DNA from: Bacillota bacterium
GTDB taxonomy: Bacteria; Bacillota; Clostridia; Christensenellales; Aristaeellaceae
Assembly: GCA_023436585.1 (NCBI GenBank)
Contig: JAEZIN010000028.1
Coordinates: 434,001 to 498,000, forward strand
Reading direction: 5' to 3'
DNA: 64,000 nt
Position 1 is the first letter of the stretch. Each line of letters starts with the position of its first letter. A program made the position numbers and the translations under genes. The notes beneath the pieces were generated by a model. The model searched no databases. It saw only the letters and a list, made by a program, of their open reading frames with translations, and was not told where the DNA came from. Of the stretch, positions 50,665 to 59,151 are shown piece by piece.

Positions 50665-51381
50665 TTACGCAAGCCGGAACAATCGCAATACGCCCAACAA
50701 AATCAGCACGCCGCCGGCTACCTTGCGGATGAACGCCTGGTGATTGCGCATAAATGTCAGCATTCCGCCAAGCCTGGAGTACAGCGCCATGAACGCAAGG
50801 AACGGCACGGCCAGGCCCAACGCGTAGAAGAACAAAAGCCACATGCCCCTGATGGCGGTGCTCCCTTCGGTGGCCGCCATCAGCAGCACGTTGAACAGAA
50901 ACGCCGATGTGCAGGGCAGCCAGGATACCGCCAGCAGTATGCCCAGCAGCATCATTTTCACAAACCCGCCGGAGGCCAGCTTCCTGGCGTCAGCCTGCAC
51001 GGAAAACATACGTATCCCCGGCACCACATCCAGCATCATCAGCCCGAATATGATCATCAGCGCGCCGCCGATGTAGGGGAAGGCCTCGCGGTATTTTTCA
51101 AGCATGCCGCCCAGCGCGCCGGCCCCGGCGCCAAGCACCATAAAAAAGGGCACGAAGCCCAGCGTAAAGCCCAGCATGCGCAAAAGAATCTGCTTTACCG
51201 CGCCTGGGCCGCGCTCCTTAAGCGGCCCTTCGCCCATCATGTATACGGCATACACCGGTAAAAGGGGCAGGATACAGGCGGAACCGAAAAAGGCCGAGAT
51301 CCCGCTTGCAAGTGCCGACCATATGGTATAGCTTAATTCCACCACCTGCGGTGCTGTTTGAAAATCAAAGCCTGCGGGCAT
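50665..51381 (-). CDS. ccdA: CcdA-type thiol-disulfide electron transporter
   Basis: The 238-residue protein has six membrane helices. FGSACILPLLPVYAVYMMG (helix 1) and LLAVSWLPCTSAFLFNVLL (helix 4) each hold one redox Cys next to Pro, the paired Cys of the CcdA/DsbD beta family. It passes reducing power from cytoplasmic thioredoxin to extracytoplasmic partners, here the TlpA-like protein encoded 12 bases upstream. GGGGGAG precedes the ATG. Confidence 0.93.
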   Translation of the reverse strand: MPAGFDFQTAPQVVELSYTIWSALASGISAFFGSACILPLLPVYAVYMMGEGPLKERGPGAVKQILLRMLGFTLGFVPFFMVLGAGAGALGGMLEKYREAFPYIGGALMIIFGLMMLDVVPGIRMFSVQADARKLASGGFVKMMLLGILLAVSWLPCTSAFLFNVLLMAATEGSTAIRGMWLLFFYALGLAVPFLAFMALYSRLGGMLTFMRNHQAFIRKVAGGVLILLGVLRLFRLA

Positions 51382-51393
51382 GCGTTCTCCCCC

Positions 51394-52194
51394 TTACGGC
51401 GCTGATTTCGTTTTGATCCCGGCCATTTGCAATGCCTTTTCCATCATTTCATAGCTCATGCCGGCGGGCTGGTATGCGGCAAGATACCCTTCCTTATCGA
51501 TGAATACGGACAAGGGATAGCCCTCCAGCTGATAAAAGGAGGTGAGGAAGAAGTCCTTGTCCTCCACCATGCGCAGGGAATCTAGCCCGTTGTCCTTGAG
51601 GTATTGCCTGGCTGCCTCCTCCGTATCCCTGTCGGGCACGTGGATGAGCACCACGGTCAGTTCTTCACTGTATTCCTGTTGAAGCTTCAATATGTCCGGC
51701 AGCTCCGCCTTGCAGGGCGGGCACCAACTGGTGAAAAAGTTTAAGTAGACGACCTTGCCCTTCAAATCACTGAAGGTCATGGGGCTGCCCTCCATATCGC
51801 TGAGCAGGTAGGGGCTGCCCTTGGCATTGGTAGGCAGGGGCGTCGGCAAAAGGGACGTGCCCTTATCCTCACTGGCGGCCGCAGGCGCGGGGGTCGGCGT
51901 CGCGGTGGGCGCAGGCGTTGATGTCGGCTTGGGAGTAGGCGTGGCCGTCGGTTTGACGGTTGGTGTAGCCGTCGGGGTGGGGGATGGTGTGGCCGTGGGT
52001 GTCGGCGATGGTGTAGCGGTGGGTTCTAAAGTCGGCGTTGCAGTCGGCTCCGCAGTCGGCGTCGCGGTGGGGATGGGCGTAGGTGTGGCCGTGGGCGGAT
52101 AAAGCGAAGGCGGCCATTGTGCAAGGAGCGAAACGGCGACGGCAATAATGGCTATGGCAAGTATGGTGAGGAGAAAGCGCTTGTTTTTGTTCAT
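51394..52194 (-). CDS. TlpA-like thioredoxin-fold protein with Thr-Pro repeat linker
   Basis: The 266-residue protein has an N-terminal membrane anchor (about residues 6-27), then about 80 residues of near-perfect (T/S)-A/P-T-P repeats (residues about 30-108). A thioredoxin-like domain follows with active site FFTSWCPPCKAEL and the cis-Pro region LEGYPLSVFID. The active site matches TlpA/ResA reductants, fed with electrons by CcdA. The Thr/Pro stalk probably spans the cell wall and could be glycosylated. It leads the tlpA-ccdA-methyltransferase operon. Confidence 0.93.
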   Translation of the reverse strand: MNKNKRFLLTILAIAIIAVAVSLLAQWPPSLYPPTATPTPIPTATPTAEPTATPTLEPTATPSPTPTATPSPTPTATPTVKPTATPTPKPTSTPAPTATPTPAPAAASEDKGTSLLPTPLPTNAKGSPYLLSDMEGSPMTFSDLKGKVVYLNFFTSWCPPCKAELPDILKLQQEYSEELTVVLIHVPDRDTEEAARQYLKDNGLDSLRMVEDKDFFLTSFYQLEGYPLSVFIDKEGYLAAYQPAGMSYEMMEKALQMAGIKTKSAP

Positions 52195-52238
52195 CCTTCA
52201 TGTCTCCCTTTTTAACGCATATGGATGTCTATTTTGGT

Positions 52239-52267
52239 AGTATACCAGAAAATATGATTTCCCGAAA
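52239..52267 (-). promoter_or_regulatory. Promoter of the tlpA operon
   Basis: On the minus strand the -10 is TATACT with an extended TGG before it; the -35 TTTCGG at 17 bases is weak. Confidence 0.55.
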
Positions 52268-52435
52268 CAGGAGAGCACTTCCACACGGCTGCTTTTACGT
52301 AAGCCGCAAAGTTTTACATGGTTCGGGTTGTGTTAGGCATTTGATATTTCTCAATTATTCTGCTGCTTTTTCTTGTACCTTTCAGTGACCAAAGCACAAA
52401 AGGCTGCATTTTTATTGCATGAACGGGGTGACAAT

Positions 52436-52558
52436 ATGCATGGTCATGGCCAGCCGCCTCCGACTTCAGGTTGGTCTTGGTATGCATATATTTCCATACA
52501 AATTCTCTGGAAGCCCGTTCTGCATTTTATGAGCAATACCTGGAGCAATTCCGCATAA
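52436..52558 (+). CDS. Possible 40-residue small protein before guaA
   Basis: An ATG five bases after GGGGTG opens a 40-codon frame (MHGHGQPPPTSGWSWYAYISIQIL... ending SNTWSNSA). It has a Pro/His-rich start, five Trp and a hydrophobic middle. The stop is overlapped by a hairpin with flanking A/T runs. No clear promoter. It could be a real small membrane protein or chance. Confidence 0.3.
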   Translation: MHGHGQPPPTSGWSWYAYISIQILWKPVLHFMSNTWSNSA

Positions 52559-52576
52559 AAATGCTTCCGCATTTTT
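52557..52576. terminator. Bidirectional hairpin before guaA
   Basis: AAAAATGC / GCATTTTT with a TTCC loop. The stem itself provides the T-run on either strand. Confidence 0.65.
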
Positions 52577-52587
52577 CGCGGGAATAC

Positions 52588-52616
52588 TTGCGGAAGGTCC
52601 GGTTTTGTGGCAGAAT
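52588..52616 (+). promoter_or_regulatory. Probable guaA promoter
   Basis: TTGCGG (52588-52593), 17 bases, CAGAAT (52611-52616), about 68 bases before guaA. Confidence 0.5.
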
Positions 52617-52683
52617 AGGTAAGTCCATTAATCCGGGGGACGAGCCTCCGGCATTGGCTTCATGTATAAGGAGGTATACTCCC

Positions 52684-54228
52684 ATGCTTTCGACCCAATG
52701 TGTGGTGATACTGGACTTTGGCGGCCAGTACACCCAATTGATCGCCCGGCGCGTGCGGGAGAACAGCGTATATTCCGAGGTAGTTCCATATACTGCGTCC
52801 CTCCGGCAGATTGAAGAATTAAAGCCGGTGGGCATTATTTTAAGCGGCGGTCCCGCCAGTGTGCTGGATGAGGACGCCCCGCGCTGCGATGCGGGCATAT
52901 TCGAGCTGGGTGTGCCGGTGCTTGGCATCTGCTACGGCATGCAGCTGATGTCGGTGATGCTGGGCGGCAAGGTGACACGTCCCAACCAAAGGGAATACGG
53001 CCGCAACCTGGTGACCATGGATCAAAGGGAAGGCTTGTTTGAAAACGCCTCCCCGGCTTCCGTTTGCTGGCTGAGCCACACCTACCAGGTATCGCAGCTG
53101 CCCGAGGGCTTTCATGCCACCGCCCACAGCGACAACTGCCCCATAGCGGCCATGGAGCACAAGCGAAAGCGCCTTTTCGGTGTGCAGTTCCATCCCGAGG
53201 TCACACACACCCAGGAAGGCTCCGTGATCCTGAAAAATTTCCTTATGAACATCTGCGGCTGCGTGGGCGACTGGTCCATGGAAGCCTATGCCCAGATGGC
53301 CATCCGCCGCATACAGGAGCAGGTGGGCGATCATGGCACGGTTCTTTTGGGCCTGTCTGGCGGGGTGGATTCCTCCGTGGCGGCAGCGCTTTTGCATCAG
53401 GCCATTGGTAACCGGCTCACCTGCGTGTTTGTGGACCACGGGTTCATGCGCAAGGGCGAGGCCGAGCAGGTGGTGGAGGTTTTCAGCAAAAACTTCCCGG
53501 TGCACCTTGTCCACGCAGACGCCAGCGATAAATTCTTCAAGGATTTGGCCGGCATTACTGACCCCGAGCAAAAGCGCAAGATCATCGGCCGCGATTTTGT
53601 GGAGGTCTTCAAGGAAGAGGCGCAGAAGCTGGGCAAGCTTAACCATTTCGCCCAGGGCACCATTTATCCCGATGTCATCGAGAGCGGCAGCGTCAAGGGC
53701 AGCGCGGTGATCAAGAGCCACCACAACGTGGGCGGGTTGCCGGCGCAGCTAGGCTTTACCAGCCTGGTGGAGCCCCTGCGCATGCTCTTTAAGGATGAGG
53801 TCCGCAAGCTGGGCGTTACCCTGGGCCTTCCCGCGGACCTTGTCTGGCGGCAGCCCTTCCCCGGCCCGGGCCTTGCCATCCGCGTGATGGGGGATGTGAC
53901 GCCGGAGAAGGTGCACATCGTCAGGGAAAGCGATGCGATCCTCCGCCAGGAAGTTGCGGCTGCCGGCCTCAACCAAAGCATCCACCAGTATTTTACCGTG
54001 CTCACCGGCGTCCGCTCCGTGGGCGTCATGGGCGACGAGCGCACGTATGACTATACCCTGGCCCTTCGGGCAGTGACCACAGACGATTTCATGACCGCCG
54101 ACTGGGCGCGCATCCCGTATGATGTGATTGCCCGCATCAGCGAGCGCATCGTCAATGAGGTGCCCCATGTGAACCGCGTGGTCTTTGACGTGACCACCAA
54201 GCCCCCGGCCTCCATCGAATGGGAATGA
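52684..54228 (+). CDS. guaA: GMP synthase (glutamine-hydrolysing)
   Basis: The 514-residue enzyme converts XMP to GMP. The class I amidotransferase domain has GICYGMQLMS (catalytic Cys) and QFHPEVTHT (His, Glu). The ATP pyrophosphatase domain has the PP-loop LGLSGGVDSSVAA, and the C-terminal dimerisation domain follows (RQPFPGPGLAIRVMGDVT, DVTTKPPASIEWE). Length is normal. AAGGAGG is nine bases before the ATG at 52684; the in-frame region upstream has no GuaA homology. lysA follows by 28 bases. Confidence 0.97.
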   Translation: MLSTQCVVILDFGGQYTQLIARRVRENSVYSEVVPYTASLRQIEELKPVGIILSGGPASVLDEDAPRCDAGIFELGVPVLGICYGMQLMSVMLGGKVTRPNQREYGRNLVTMDQREGLFENASPASVCWLSHTYQVSQLPEGFHATAHSDNCPIAAMEHKRKRLFGVQFHPEVTHTQEGSVILKNFLMNICGCVGDWSMEAYAQMAIRRIQEQVGDHGTVLLGLSGGVDSSVAAALLHQAIGNRLTCVFVDHGFMRKGEAEQVVEVFSKNFPVHLVHADASDKFFKDLAGITDPEQKRKIIGRDFVEVFKEEAQKLGKLNHFAQGTIYPDVIESGSVKGSAVIKSHHNVGGLPAQLGFTSLVEPLRMLFKDEVRKLGVTLGLPADLVWRQPFPGPGLAIRVMGDVTPEKVHIVRESDAILRQEVAAAGLNQSIHQYFTVLTGVRSVGVMGDERTYDYTLALRAVTTDDFMTADWARIPYDVIARISERIVNEVPHVNRVVFDVTTKPPASIEWE

Positions 54229-54256
54229 TCCCTTTTACATAGGAAGGAGTAACCCC

Positions 54257-55522
54257 ATGCCCAACTTTTCTTTGAGTGATGACGTATTTACAAGGGCGGC
54301 GAAAGAATATCAAACGCCCTTTCACCTGTACGACGAGCAGGGAATCCGCAATACAGCCCGCGCGCTGAAGCAGGCCTTCTCCTGGTGCCCCGACTACCAG
54401 GAATATTTCGCCGTCAAGGCGCTGCCCAACCCCTCCATCCTCCGCATATTGAAGGAGGAAGGCTGCGGCACGGACTGCTCCTCCATGACGGAGCTGATGC
54501 TGTCGGAAGCGGTGGGTATTGTAGGCGGCGACATCATGTTCAGCGCCAATGCCATGCCCCCGGAGGAGTTTGATTACGCCCGCAGGCTGGGTGCCTTTAT
54601 CAACCTGGATGATATTACGCATATCGATGTGTTGAAGGAGCACGGCGGCATCCCCGAATGCATTTGCTGCCGCTACAATCCCGGCGGGGATTTCGCCATC
54701 GGCAACACCATCATGGGCAACCCCGGCGAATCCAAGTACGGCTTCACCAGGGAGCAACTGACCGAAGGCCTGAAAACGCTGAAGGAACTTGGCGCGAAAT
54801 CCTTTGGCATCCATGCCTTCCTGTCCAGCAACACAACCGACAACAGCTATTATCCGGGCTTGGCCAAACTGTTGTTCCAGGTCGTGGCGGAGTTGGCGGC
54901 GGAAACGGGGCTTGAACCGGCCTTTGTGAACCTGTCCGGCGGCATCGGCATCCCCTATAGGCCTAATGAGCCGGCGGCGGATATCCTCTCCATCGGCCGG
55001 GGGGTAAAGGAAGCGTATGACGAGGTCTTCACCGCCGCGGGCATAAAAAACGTGGCCATCAAGACGGAGCTGGGCCGCTACATGACCGGTCCCCACGGCT
55101 GGCTCGTGACCACCGCCACCAGCCGCAAGGACACCTACCGCCATTACATCGGCGTGGATGCCTGCGCCGCCAACCTGATGCGCCCGGCCATGTACGGCGC
55201 GTACCACCACATCCACGTGGCCGGCAAGCGCGAGCTGCCGGAAGACCATGTGTACGACGTGACCGGCTCCCTGTGCGAGAACAATGACAAGTTCGCCATC
55301 CACCGGCCGCTGCCCAAGATCGATATGGGCGATATCGTGGTCATCCACGATACCGGCGCCCACGGCTTCGCCATGGGCTACAACTACAACGGCAAGCTGC
55401 GCAGCGCGGAAGTCCTCTATAAGGCCGACGGCACCTTCCAATTAATTCGCCGCGCCGAAACCGCAAAGGATTACTTTGCCACCCTGGACATCGACCCTGT
55501 CGCTCCTGACCTCGGCCTGTGA
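54257..55522 (+). CDS. lysA: Diaminopimelate decarboxylase-family PLP enzyme
   Basis: The 421-residue fold-type III PLP enzyme has YFAVKALPNPSIL with the PLP lysine, GCGTDCSSMTEL, the HAFLSSNTTDN segment (the HVGS-equivalent region), LSGGIGIPYRP and ELGRYMTGPHG. C-terminal CENNDKFAIHRPLPKIDMGDIVVIHDTGAHG is the substrate-binding part. This is the final step of lysine synthesis; a few features (HAFLSSNTTDN instead of HVGS) place it in a divergent subfamily, so another D-amino-acid substrate is possible. AAGGAG precedes the ATG. Confidence 0.85.
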   Translation: MPNFSLSDDVFTRAAKEYQTPFHLYDEQGIRNTARALKQAFSWCPDYQEYFAVKALPNPSILRILKEEGCGTDCSSMTELMLSEAVGIVGGDIMFSANAMPPEEFDYARRLGAFINLDDITHIDVLKEHGGIPECICCRYNPGGDFAIGNTIMGNPGESKYGFTREQLTEGLKTLKELGAKSFGIHAFLSSNTTDNSYYPGLAKLLFQVVAELAAETGLEPAFVNLSGGIGIPYRPNEPAADILSIGRGVKEAYDEVFTAAGIKNVAIKTELGRYMTGPHGWLVTTATSRKDTYRHYIGVDACAANLMRPAMYGAYHHIHVAGKRELPEDHVYDVTGSLCENNDKFAIHRPLPKIDMGDIVVIHDTGAHGFAMGYNYNGKLRSAEVLYKADGTFQLIRRAETAKDYFATLDIDPVAPDLGL

Positions 55523-55565
55523 CCAGGGGACGCTGTCCCCGGGACTCCTGTTCAAGGTTCCGAAA

Positions 55566-55598
55566 CCTGGCTGCCCCCAGTGGGGGCAATTAGCCAGG
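55566..55598 (+). repeat. Nested hairpin downstream of lysA
   Basis: The outer CCTGGCT / AGCCAGG encloses the inner GCCCCCA / TGGGGGC, with an AATT bulge. Confidence 0.5.
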
Positions 55599-55624
55599 TG
55601 GAGGAAGCTGGCGAAACAAGCAAT

Positions 55625-55706
55625 GCGAACGGCAGTGAGCAATGCGCCGATTGAGCAAGCCGGGGTTGCGAATGGCAGCGGGCAATGCGACGATTGAGCC
55701 AGCCGG
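55625..55706 (+). repeat. Two tandem 39-base direct repeats
   Basis: The unit GCGAA(C/T)GGCAG(T/C)G(A/G)GCAATGCG then (C/A)CGATTGAGC(A/C)AGCCGG occurs at 55625-55663 and 55668-55706, a 43-base period with about six differences. A fragment CGACGATTGAGCCAG recurs near 57139-57153. No protein frame or known repeat family is recognised. Confidence 0.55.
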
Positions 55707-55746
55707 AATAAAACCCCTTGAAAATCCCCATCTATCAGTGAACATC

Positions 55747-55791
55747 AAAATCCCCTTCCAGATCAGACATTGATTGGAAAGGGGATTTTTT
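55747..55791 (+). terminator. Terminator of the guaA-lysA transcript
   Basis: AAAATCCCCTT pairs with AAGGGGATTTT, extended by CC/GG, and is followed by TT. Confidence 0.8.
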
Positions 55792-55966
55792 CGTGTAGAT
55801 GAGGGCAATCCCCATTCAAAAATTACAATAATATAGAAATCATTGGATATAACACTTATTTTGGTGAAATTAACAGATTTATATTTCAAATGTCACGTTA
55901 TGGATTGCCCGGGACATATATAAAGCGGTTGCCTGAATATACCCAAAACGTTATGAAGGAGAATGC

Positions 55967-57028
55967 ATGGTGAAATATGCGGCATGTTGGCCTTTATGCA
56001 TCCTGCTGACGCTGTCCTTTATGCTGACAGCCAGCGCCAAGACCGCTGCCTTTAAGCCATTGAGTGATGGCGACATGGCGGAGATGACAAAGGTGGTCGT
56101 TACCATGACGGGGGACTGCGTATTGGGCGGCGAAGAAAAGTCGCGTAAGAAAGAGCACTCCTTTGACAGCCTGATCGCCCAAAAAGGAATGGCATGGCCC
56201 TTTTCGGCCTTTTCCCAGCAGTTCGCGCAAGATGACATCACCCTTGTCAACCTGGAAGGCGTATTGAAGGACACCGCCACGGGCCGCCTGGCGGACAAGA
56301 CGCATACCTTCCGGGGCGTTACCGCCTATACGGAAATACTCCGCTTGGGCAGCGTGGAACATGTCAATATCGCCAACAATCACTACATTGACTACGGTAA
56401 GGCTGGGCGGACAAGCACCCTGAAGGCACTCAAACAGGCCGGGATCGCCATCAGTGGATACAAAGAATTGCATGCCGTTGAAATTGGCGGGAAAAAGATA
56501 GGGTTCGGCGGTATACGGGAGACCGTATACCGTCAGGAACGTAAAACCATGGCGGAGGATATACAGGCGCTTGCGGAAATGGATTGTGATGTCATTATCT
56601 ATTCCTGCCACTTTGGCGATGAGTACGGCAAGACCCACAATACCCTGCAGACTAAAATGGCCCGCGACGCCATTGACCTTGGCGCTGATTTTGTAGTGGG
56701 CCACCATCCCCACGTGGTGCAAGGGATAGAATACTACAACGGCGGCGTGATCCTGTACAGCCTTGGCAATTTTGTTTTCGGGGGCAACCTGGAGCTGAAA
56801 GAGTTTGACAGCTATGCTGTAGAAGCGGCGTTTTTGTGCGAAGGGGAGAAGTACAGGGGAGTGCAGCTGGAACTGATCCCCGTGCTGACAAGCGGCACGA
56901 TCCCTGAAAACGACTTCCGACCTGTTCCGGCGCTCGGGGACGACAAGACCCGGATATACAAGAAAATACAGAAGGACAGCAAACTTAAGATAACGGACTG
57001 TCTGTTTTTCCCCAGCAAGGCTAATTAA
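55967..57028 (+). CDS. CapA-family exported phosphoesterase-like protein
   Basis: The 353-residue protein has an N-terminal signal sequence (MVKYAACWPLCILLTLSFMLTASAK) and the CapA/PgsA metallophosphoesterase-like pattern: VTMTGDCVLGG, LVNLEGVL, VNIANNHYIDYG, IGFGGIRETVY and DFVVGHHPHVVQGIEYYNGGVILYSLGNFVFGG. CapA proteins take part in polyglutamate capsule assembly or act on cell-surface polymers. No PgsB/C genes are here, so capsule formation is not implied. AAGGAG is five bases before the ATG. Confidence 0.9.
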   Translation: MVKYAACWPLCILLTLSFMLTASAKTAAFKPLSDGDMAEMTKVVVTMTGDCVLGGEEKSRKKEHSFDSLIAQKGMAWPFSAFSQQFAQDDITLVNLEGVLKDTATGRLADKTHTFRGVTAYTEILRLGSVEHVNIANNHYIDYGKAGRTSTLKALKQAGIAISGYKELHAVEIGGKKIGFGGIRETVYRQERKTMAEDIQALAEMDCDVIIYSCHFGDEYGKTHNTLQTKMARDAIDLGADFVVGHHPHVVQGIEYYNGGVILYSLGNFVFGGNLELKEFDSYAVEAAFLCEGEKYRGVQLELIPVLTSGTIPENDFRPVPALGDDKTRIYKKIQKDSKLKITDCLFFPSKAN

Positions 57029-57226
57029 AGATAAAATACACGGGCCTTTGCTGCCTAACCTGCGACCTTCATCCGTAAATAAATGGCTGCCGCTGCTGCA
57101 CAAAACGCAACCGGCAGCGTCATTATGTGTATGGATTTCCGACGATTGAGCCAGATAAGCACCGTACAGGAAAGACCATTGAGCGTGGGGAATATGAAGC
57201 GCGGCGGCGATGGAACCGGCCGGCAT

Positions 57227-57269
57227 TGAAAACAGCCCCTTCCGGTCCGCTTCTTGACCGGAAGGGGCT
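57227..57269 (-). terminator. Terminator of the sigma/anti-sigma operon
   Basis: A 14-base-pair stem AGCCCCTTCCGGTC / GACCGGAAGGGGCT, then TTTTC on the minus strand. The rest of 57029-57226 has only a short copy of the CGATTGAGCCAG repeat fragment. Confidence 0.85.
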
Positions 57270-57286
57270 GCTCATCATGGTTCCGT

Positions 57287-58501
57287 TTATTTCCCCTTGA
57301 GCTTGATGACGATCCGGTCTGCTGCGTCCGGCTTGCCATCCTTGTCCGGCAAGGCCAGGATCATCTCCTCCGGCCAAACATCCGGCGGCACGATGCGCAT
57401 CAGGATGGCGGTGGGCGGTGTGTCCGCCCCATCCGGCTGTACGAAGGAGGATACGGGCTGCTGCCCTACCTGCGTTCCTTCCACGGTGTACAGCTTGGCG
57501 TCAAGGCCCCACGCGATGGCTTTGCTCCTGGTTTTTAACGGGTCCTCCCCTGTGACATCCAGGCGGATGCTGCCCGCCACTGGTGTGAAGGTGGTCTCCG
57601 TCATGGCAAGGCGAACCCCATCCACCGTGACTTCCGCCGGTGCGGCGGTGCGGACAAGCTTCATTGCCTCCGCCGCGTTGATGGTTAACTGCAGTTCCGC
57701 AGGGACAAACGATTTGGGCCTTTCGCCGGAAAGGTCGTTGCCCAGGGGCAGGCCGACAGTGAATTCGCCTTGCGGCTGCACGGCTTGCTCGGCCATGAGC
57801 GCCTGGAAATAGAACAGAAGCTCGCCGTTTTGCTCACCGGGATTTGTGCCGCAGTCGGACAGGAATACATCGACGCCGTCGACCACGACCCAATCACAAA
57901 TGATGTCCATGTCGTTAAGGGCGGCCGCTTTGCCAAGCAGCGCTTCATCGTCGTACGTATAAAGCCTTGTGGCGCTCTTGTCCCGCACGGAGTAAACCAC
58001 CCGCAGCTCCTGCCCGTCGTAGGCGGCCTCCCGGATTGTGACCGCCACATGCTCTTTTTCGATGCTTCCAAGGCCTGTTTTCACCAGCCCGGCCGCATCC
58101 TCCTGCACATAGGCGTTAGGCGTGTCCTGCCCCCACAGGAAGGAAAATACCCGGGGATTCAGCGCGGCGGCCAGGCCGGCGGCAGCCAGGGCAACTGTCA
58201 GCACCAGGGCCAGTACCAGCCCGGCGTGCCTTTTGATTGAATTTTGCCGGGCGGCTGCCTCTTCCATTTTCTTGATATCACCTGAAATCATGTTCCAAAC
58301 CCTCCTTTCGTCTTCGGAGGCTTTTGCGTCATCCCCATAAAGGGCGGCGGCGCACTTTTGCATCAGCCCGGCGTCGCGATCGCGGGCAGGCAGCAAAAGT
58401 TGTCCGCGGAGGATCCATTCGGTCTCCTGCTTGCTTTGCGCTCCCTTTTCCAGCGTGGCTTTTAGCCACGCCTTGTATTGCCGCCGTTTTCGTTCATTCA
58501 T
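57287..58501 (-). CDS. DUF4179-type membrane anti-sigma factor
   Basis: The 404-residue protein has a cytoplasmic N-terminal part of about 90 residues, likely sigma-binding, one transmembrane helix (about residues 94-115), and a large outer domain with the DUF4179 and C-terminal DUF5643-like pattern (VAVTIREAAYDGQELRVVYSVRDKS... and ELQLTINAAEAMKLVRTAAPAEVTVDGVRLAMTETTFTP). GGAGG is eight bases before the ATG at 58501. It starts 35 bases after the ECF sigma gene on the same strand, the usual sigma/anti-sigma order, and should hold the sigma factor at the membrane until an envelope signal. Confidence 0.88.
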   Translation of the reverse strand: MNERKRRQYKAWLKATLEKGAQSKQETEWILRGQLLLPARDRDAGLMQKCAAALYGDDAKASEDERRVWNMISGDIKKMEEAAARQNSIKRHAGLVLALVLTVALAAAGLAAALNPRVFSFLWGQDTPNAYVQEDAAGLVKTGLGSIEKEHVAVTIREAAYDGQELRVVYSVRDKSATRLYTYDDEALLGKAAALNDMDIICDWVVVDGVDVFLSDCGTNPGEQNGELLFYFQALMAEQAVQPQGEFTVGLPLGNDLSGERPKSFVPAELQLTINAAEAMKLVRTAAPAEVTVDGVRLAMTETTFTPVAGSIRLDVTGEDPLKTRSKAIAWGLDAKLYTVEGTQVGQQPVSSFVQPDGADTPPTAILMRIVPPDVWPEEMILALPDKDGKPDAADRIVIKLKGK

Positions 58502-58536
58502 GGGATCGGCCTCCATCACGAATATGTCCGAAGGGT

Positions 58537-59097
58537 TCAATAACGCAACACCAAAAAAAGAATCGTCGCCAGAAACAGTTCCTTGTGCAATAGAACCTTT
58601 TTGCGGATGCGGCTGGCCCGCATGCGAAGGCCCGCCTCCGTAAGGCAAAACCTGTCCGCAACCTCCCTGGCCGGCATGCGCTGCACGCAGTACAGCTGAA
58701 ACAGCTCCGCATCCTCTTTGCCCAGCAGCCTGTTCAGGTTGTCCCTGCATTCGGCCTGGGCGGCTTGTTGAAACCCTTCCTCCTGGTTCTTATCGGAAGG
58801 TTCTGCGGCATTTTCTTCATTCAGGGAGAAGCTCAGGTGCTTTTGCTCCCTATGCCATTTGCGATAACAGGCCAGCATCCTTTTGCGCATGGCTTCCACC
58901 AGCCATCCCTCTATATTGACGTGGCTTTTCAGCTTTTCTCGCTTGCTCCAGGCAAGCATAAACACCTCGTGGATCTCGTCCTCCACAAGGCCGCTCATGG
59001 CGGGACCTGCGCCGGCGAACATACGCCCCACATGATACAGGAGCTTGAAGTTTTCCTGATAAAGTGTTTCCAGCCAAACCATGTCGTCCAAGGGCAT
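58537..59097 (-). CDS. ECF RNA polymerase sigma factor
   Basis: The 186-residue protein has sigma region 2 (WLETLYQENFKLLYHVGRMFAG...EDEIHEVFMLAWSKREKLKSHVNIEGWLVEAMRKRMLACYRKWHRE) and region 4 (LLGKEDAELFQLYCVQRMPAREVADRFCLTEAGLRMRASRIRKKVL). The last ~14 residues (ELFLATILFLVLRY) are strongly hydrophobic, unusual for a soluble sigma factor. The start is uncertain between ATG 59097 (near AGAGAGG) and ATG 59082. Promoter at 59124-59151. Confidence 0.9.
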   Translation of the reverse strand: MPLDDMVWLETLYQENFKLLYHVGRMFAGAGPAMSGLVEDEIHEVFMLAWSKREKLKSHVNIEGWLVEAMRKRMLACYRKWHREQKHLSFSLNEENAAEPSDKNQEEGFQQAAQAECRDNLNRLLGKEDAELFQLYCVQRMPAREVADRFCLTEAGLRMRASRIRKKVLLHKELFLATILFLVLRY

Positions 59098-59123
59098 CAC
59101 CTCTCTGGACGTTTAATGGCAAC

Positions 59124-59151
59124 AGTATACACCCAAGCCAATGTTTGGCAA
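59124..59151 (-). promoter_or_regulatory. Promoter of the ECF sigma operon
   Basis: On the minus strand TTGCCA (59151-59146), 16 bases, TATACT (59129-59124): a housekeeping-type promoter rather than an obvious ECF (AAC/CGTC) one. Confidence 0.6.

Larger units (their letters stand above)
52195..52683. other. Divergent region between tlpA and guaA
   Basis: It holds the tlpA promoter (52239-52267), a candidate 40-codon gene (52436-52558), a hairpin (52557-52576), a guaA promoter (52588-52616) and the guaA ribosome-binding site AAGGAGG. I see no purine riboswitch in the guaA leader. Confidence 0.5.
55523..55966. other. 444-base intergenic region with structured repeats
   Basis: Between lysA and the CapA gene lie a GGGGAC-GCT-GTCCCC hairpin (55526-55540), a nested hairpin (55566-55598), two 39-base direct repeats (55625-55706), a terminator (55747-55791) and an AT-rich stretch (55800-55960) that should hold the CapA promoter, though no good hexamer pair stands out. 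Confidence 0.5.

Noticed and set aside
51869..52201. Alternative frames with regular repeats over the tlpA stalk
   Set aside because: They result from the T-P repeat DNA being read in other frames or on the other strand.
54152..55441. 429-codon minus-strand frame opposite lysA
   Set aside because: It is an antisense shadow of lysA; composition is Gly/Val/Arg/His-skewed and there is no start signal.
55523..55800. Direct repeats after lysA as a CRISPR array
   Set aside because: There are only two imperfect units with a four-base gap, no spacers and no cas genes.
57055..57120. 21-codon hydrophobic frame on the minus strand
   Set aside because: It lacks a ribosome-binding site and is too short to support without conservation data.
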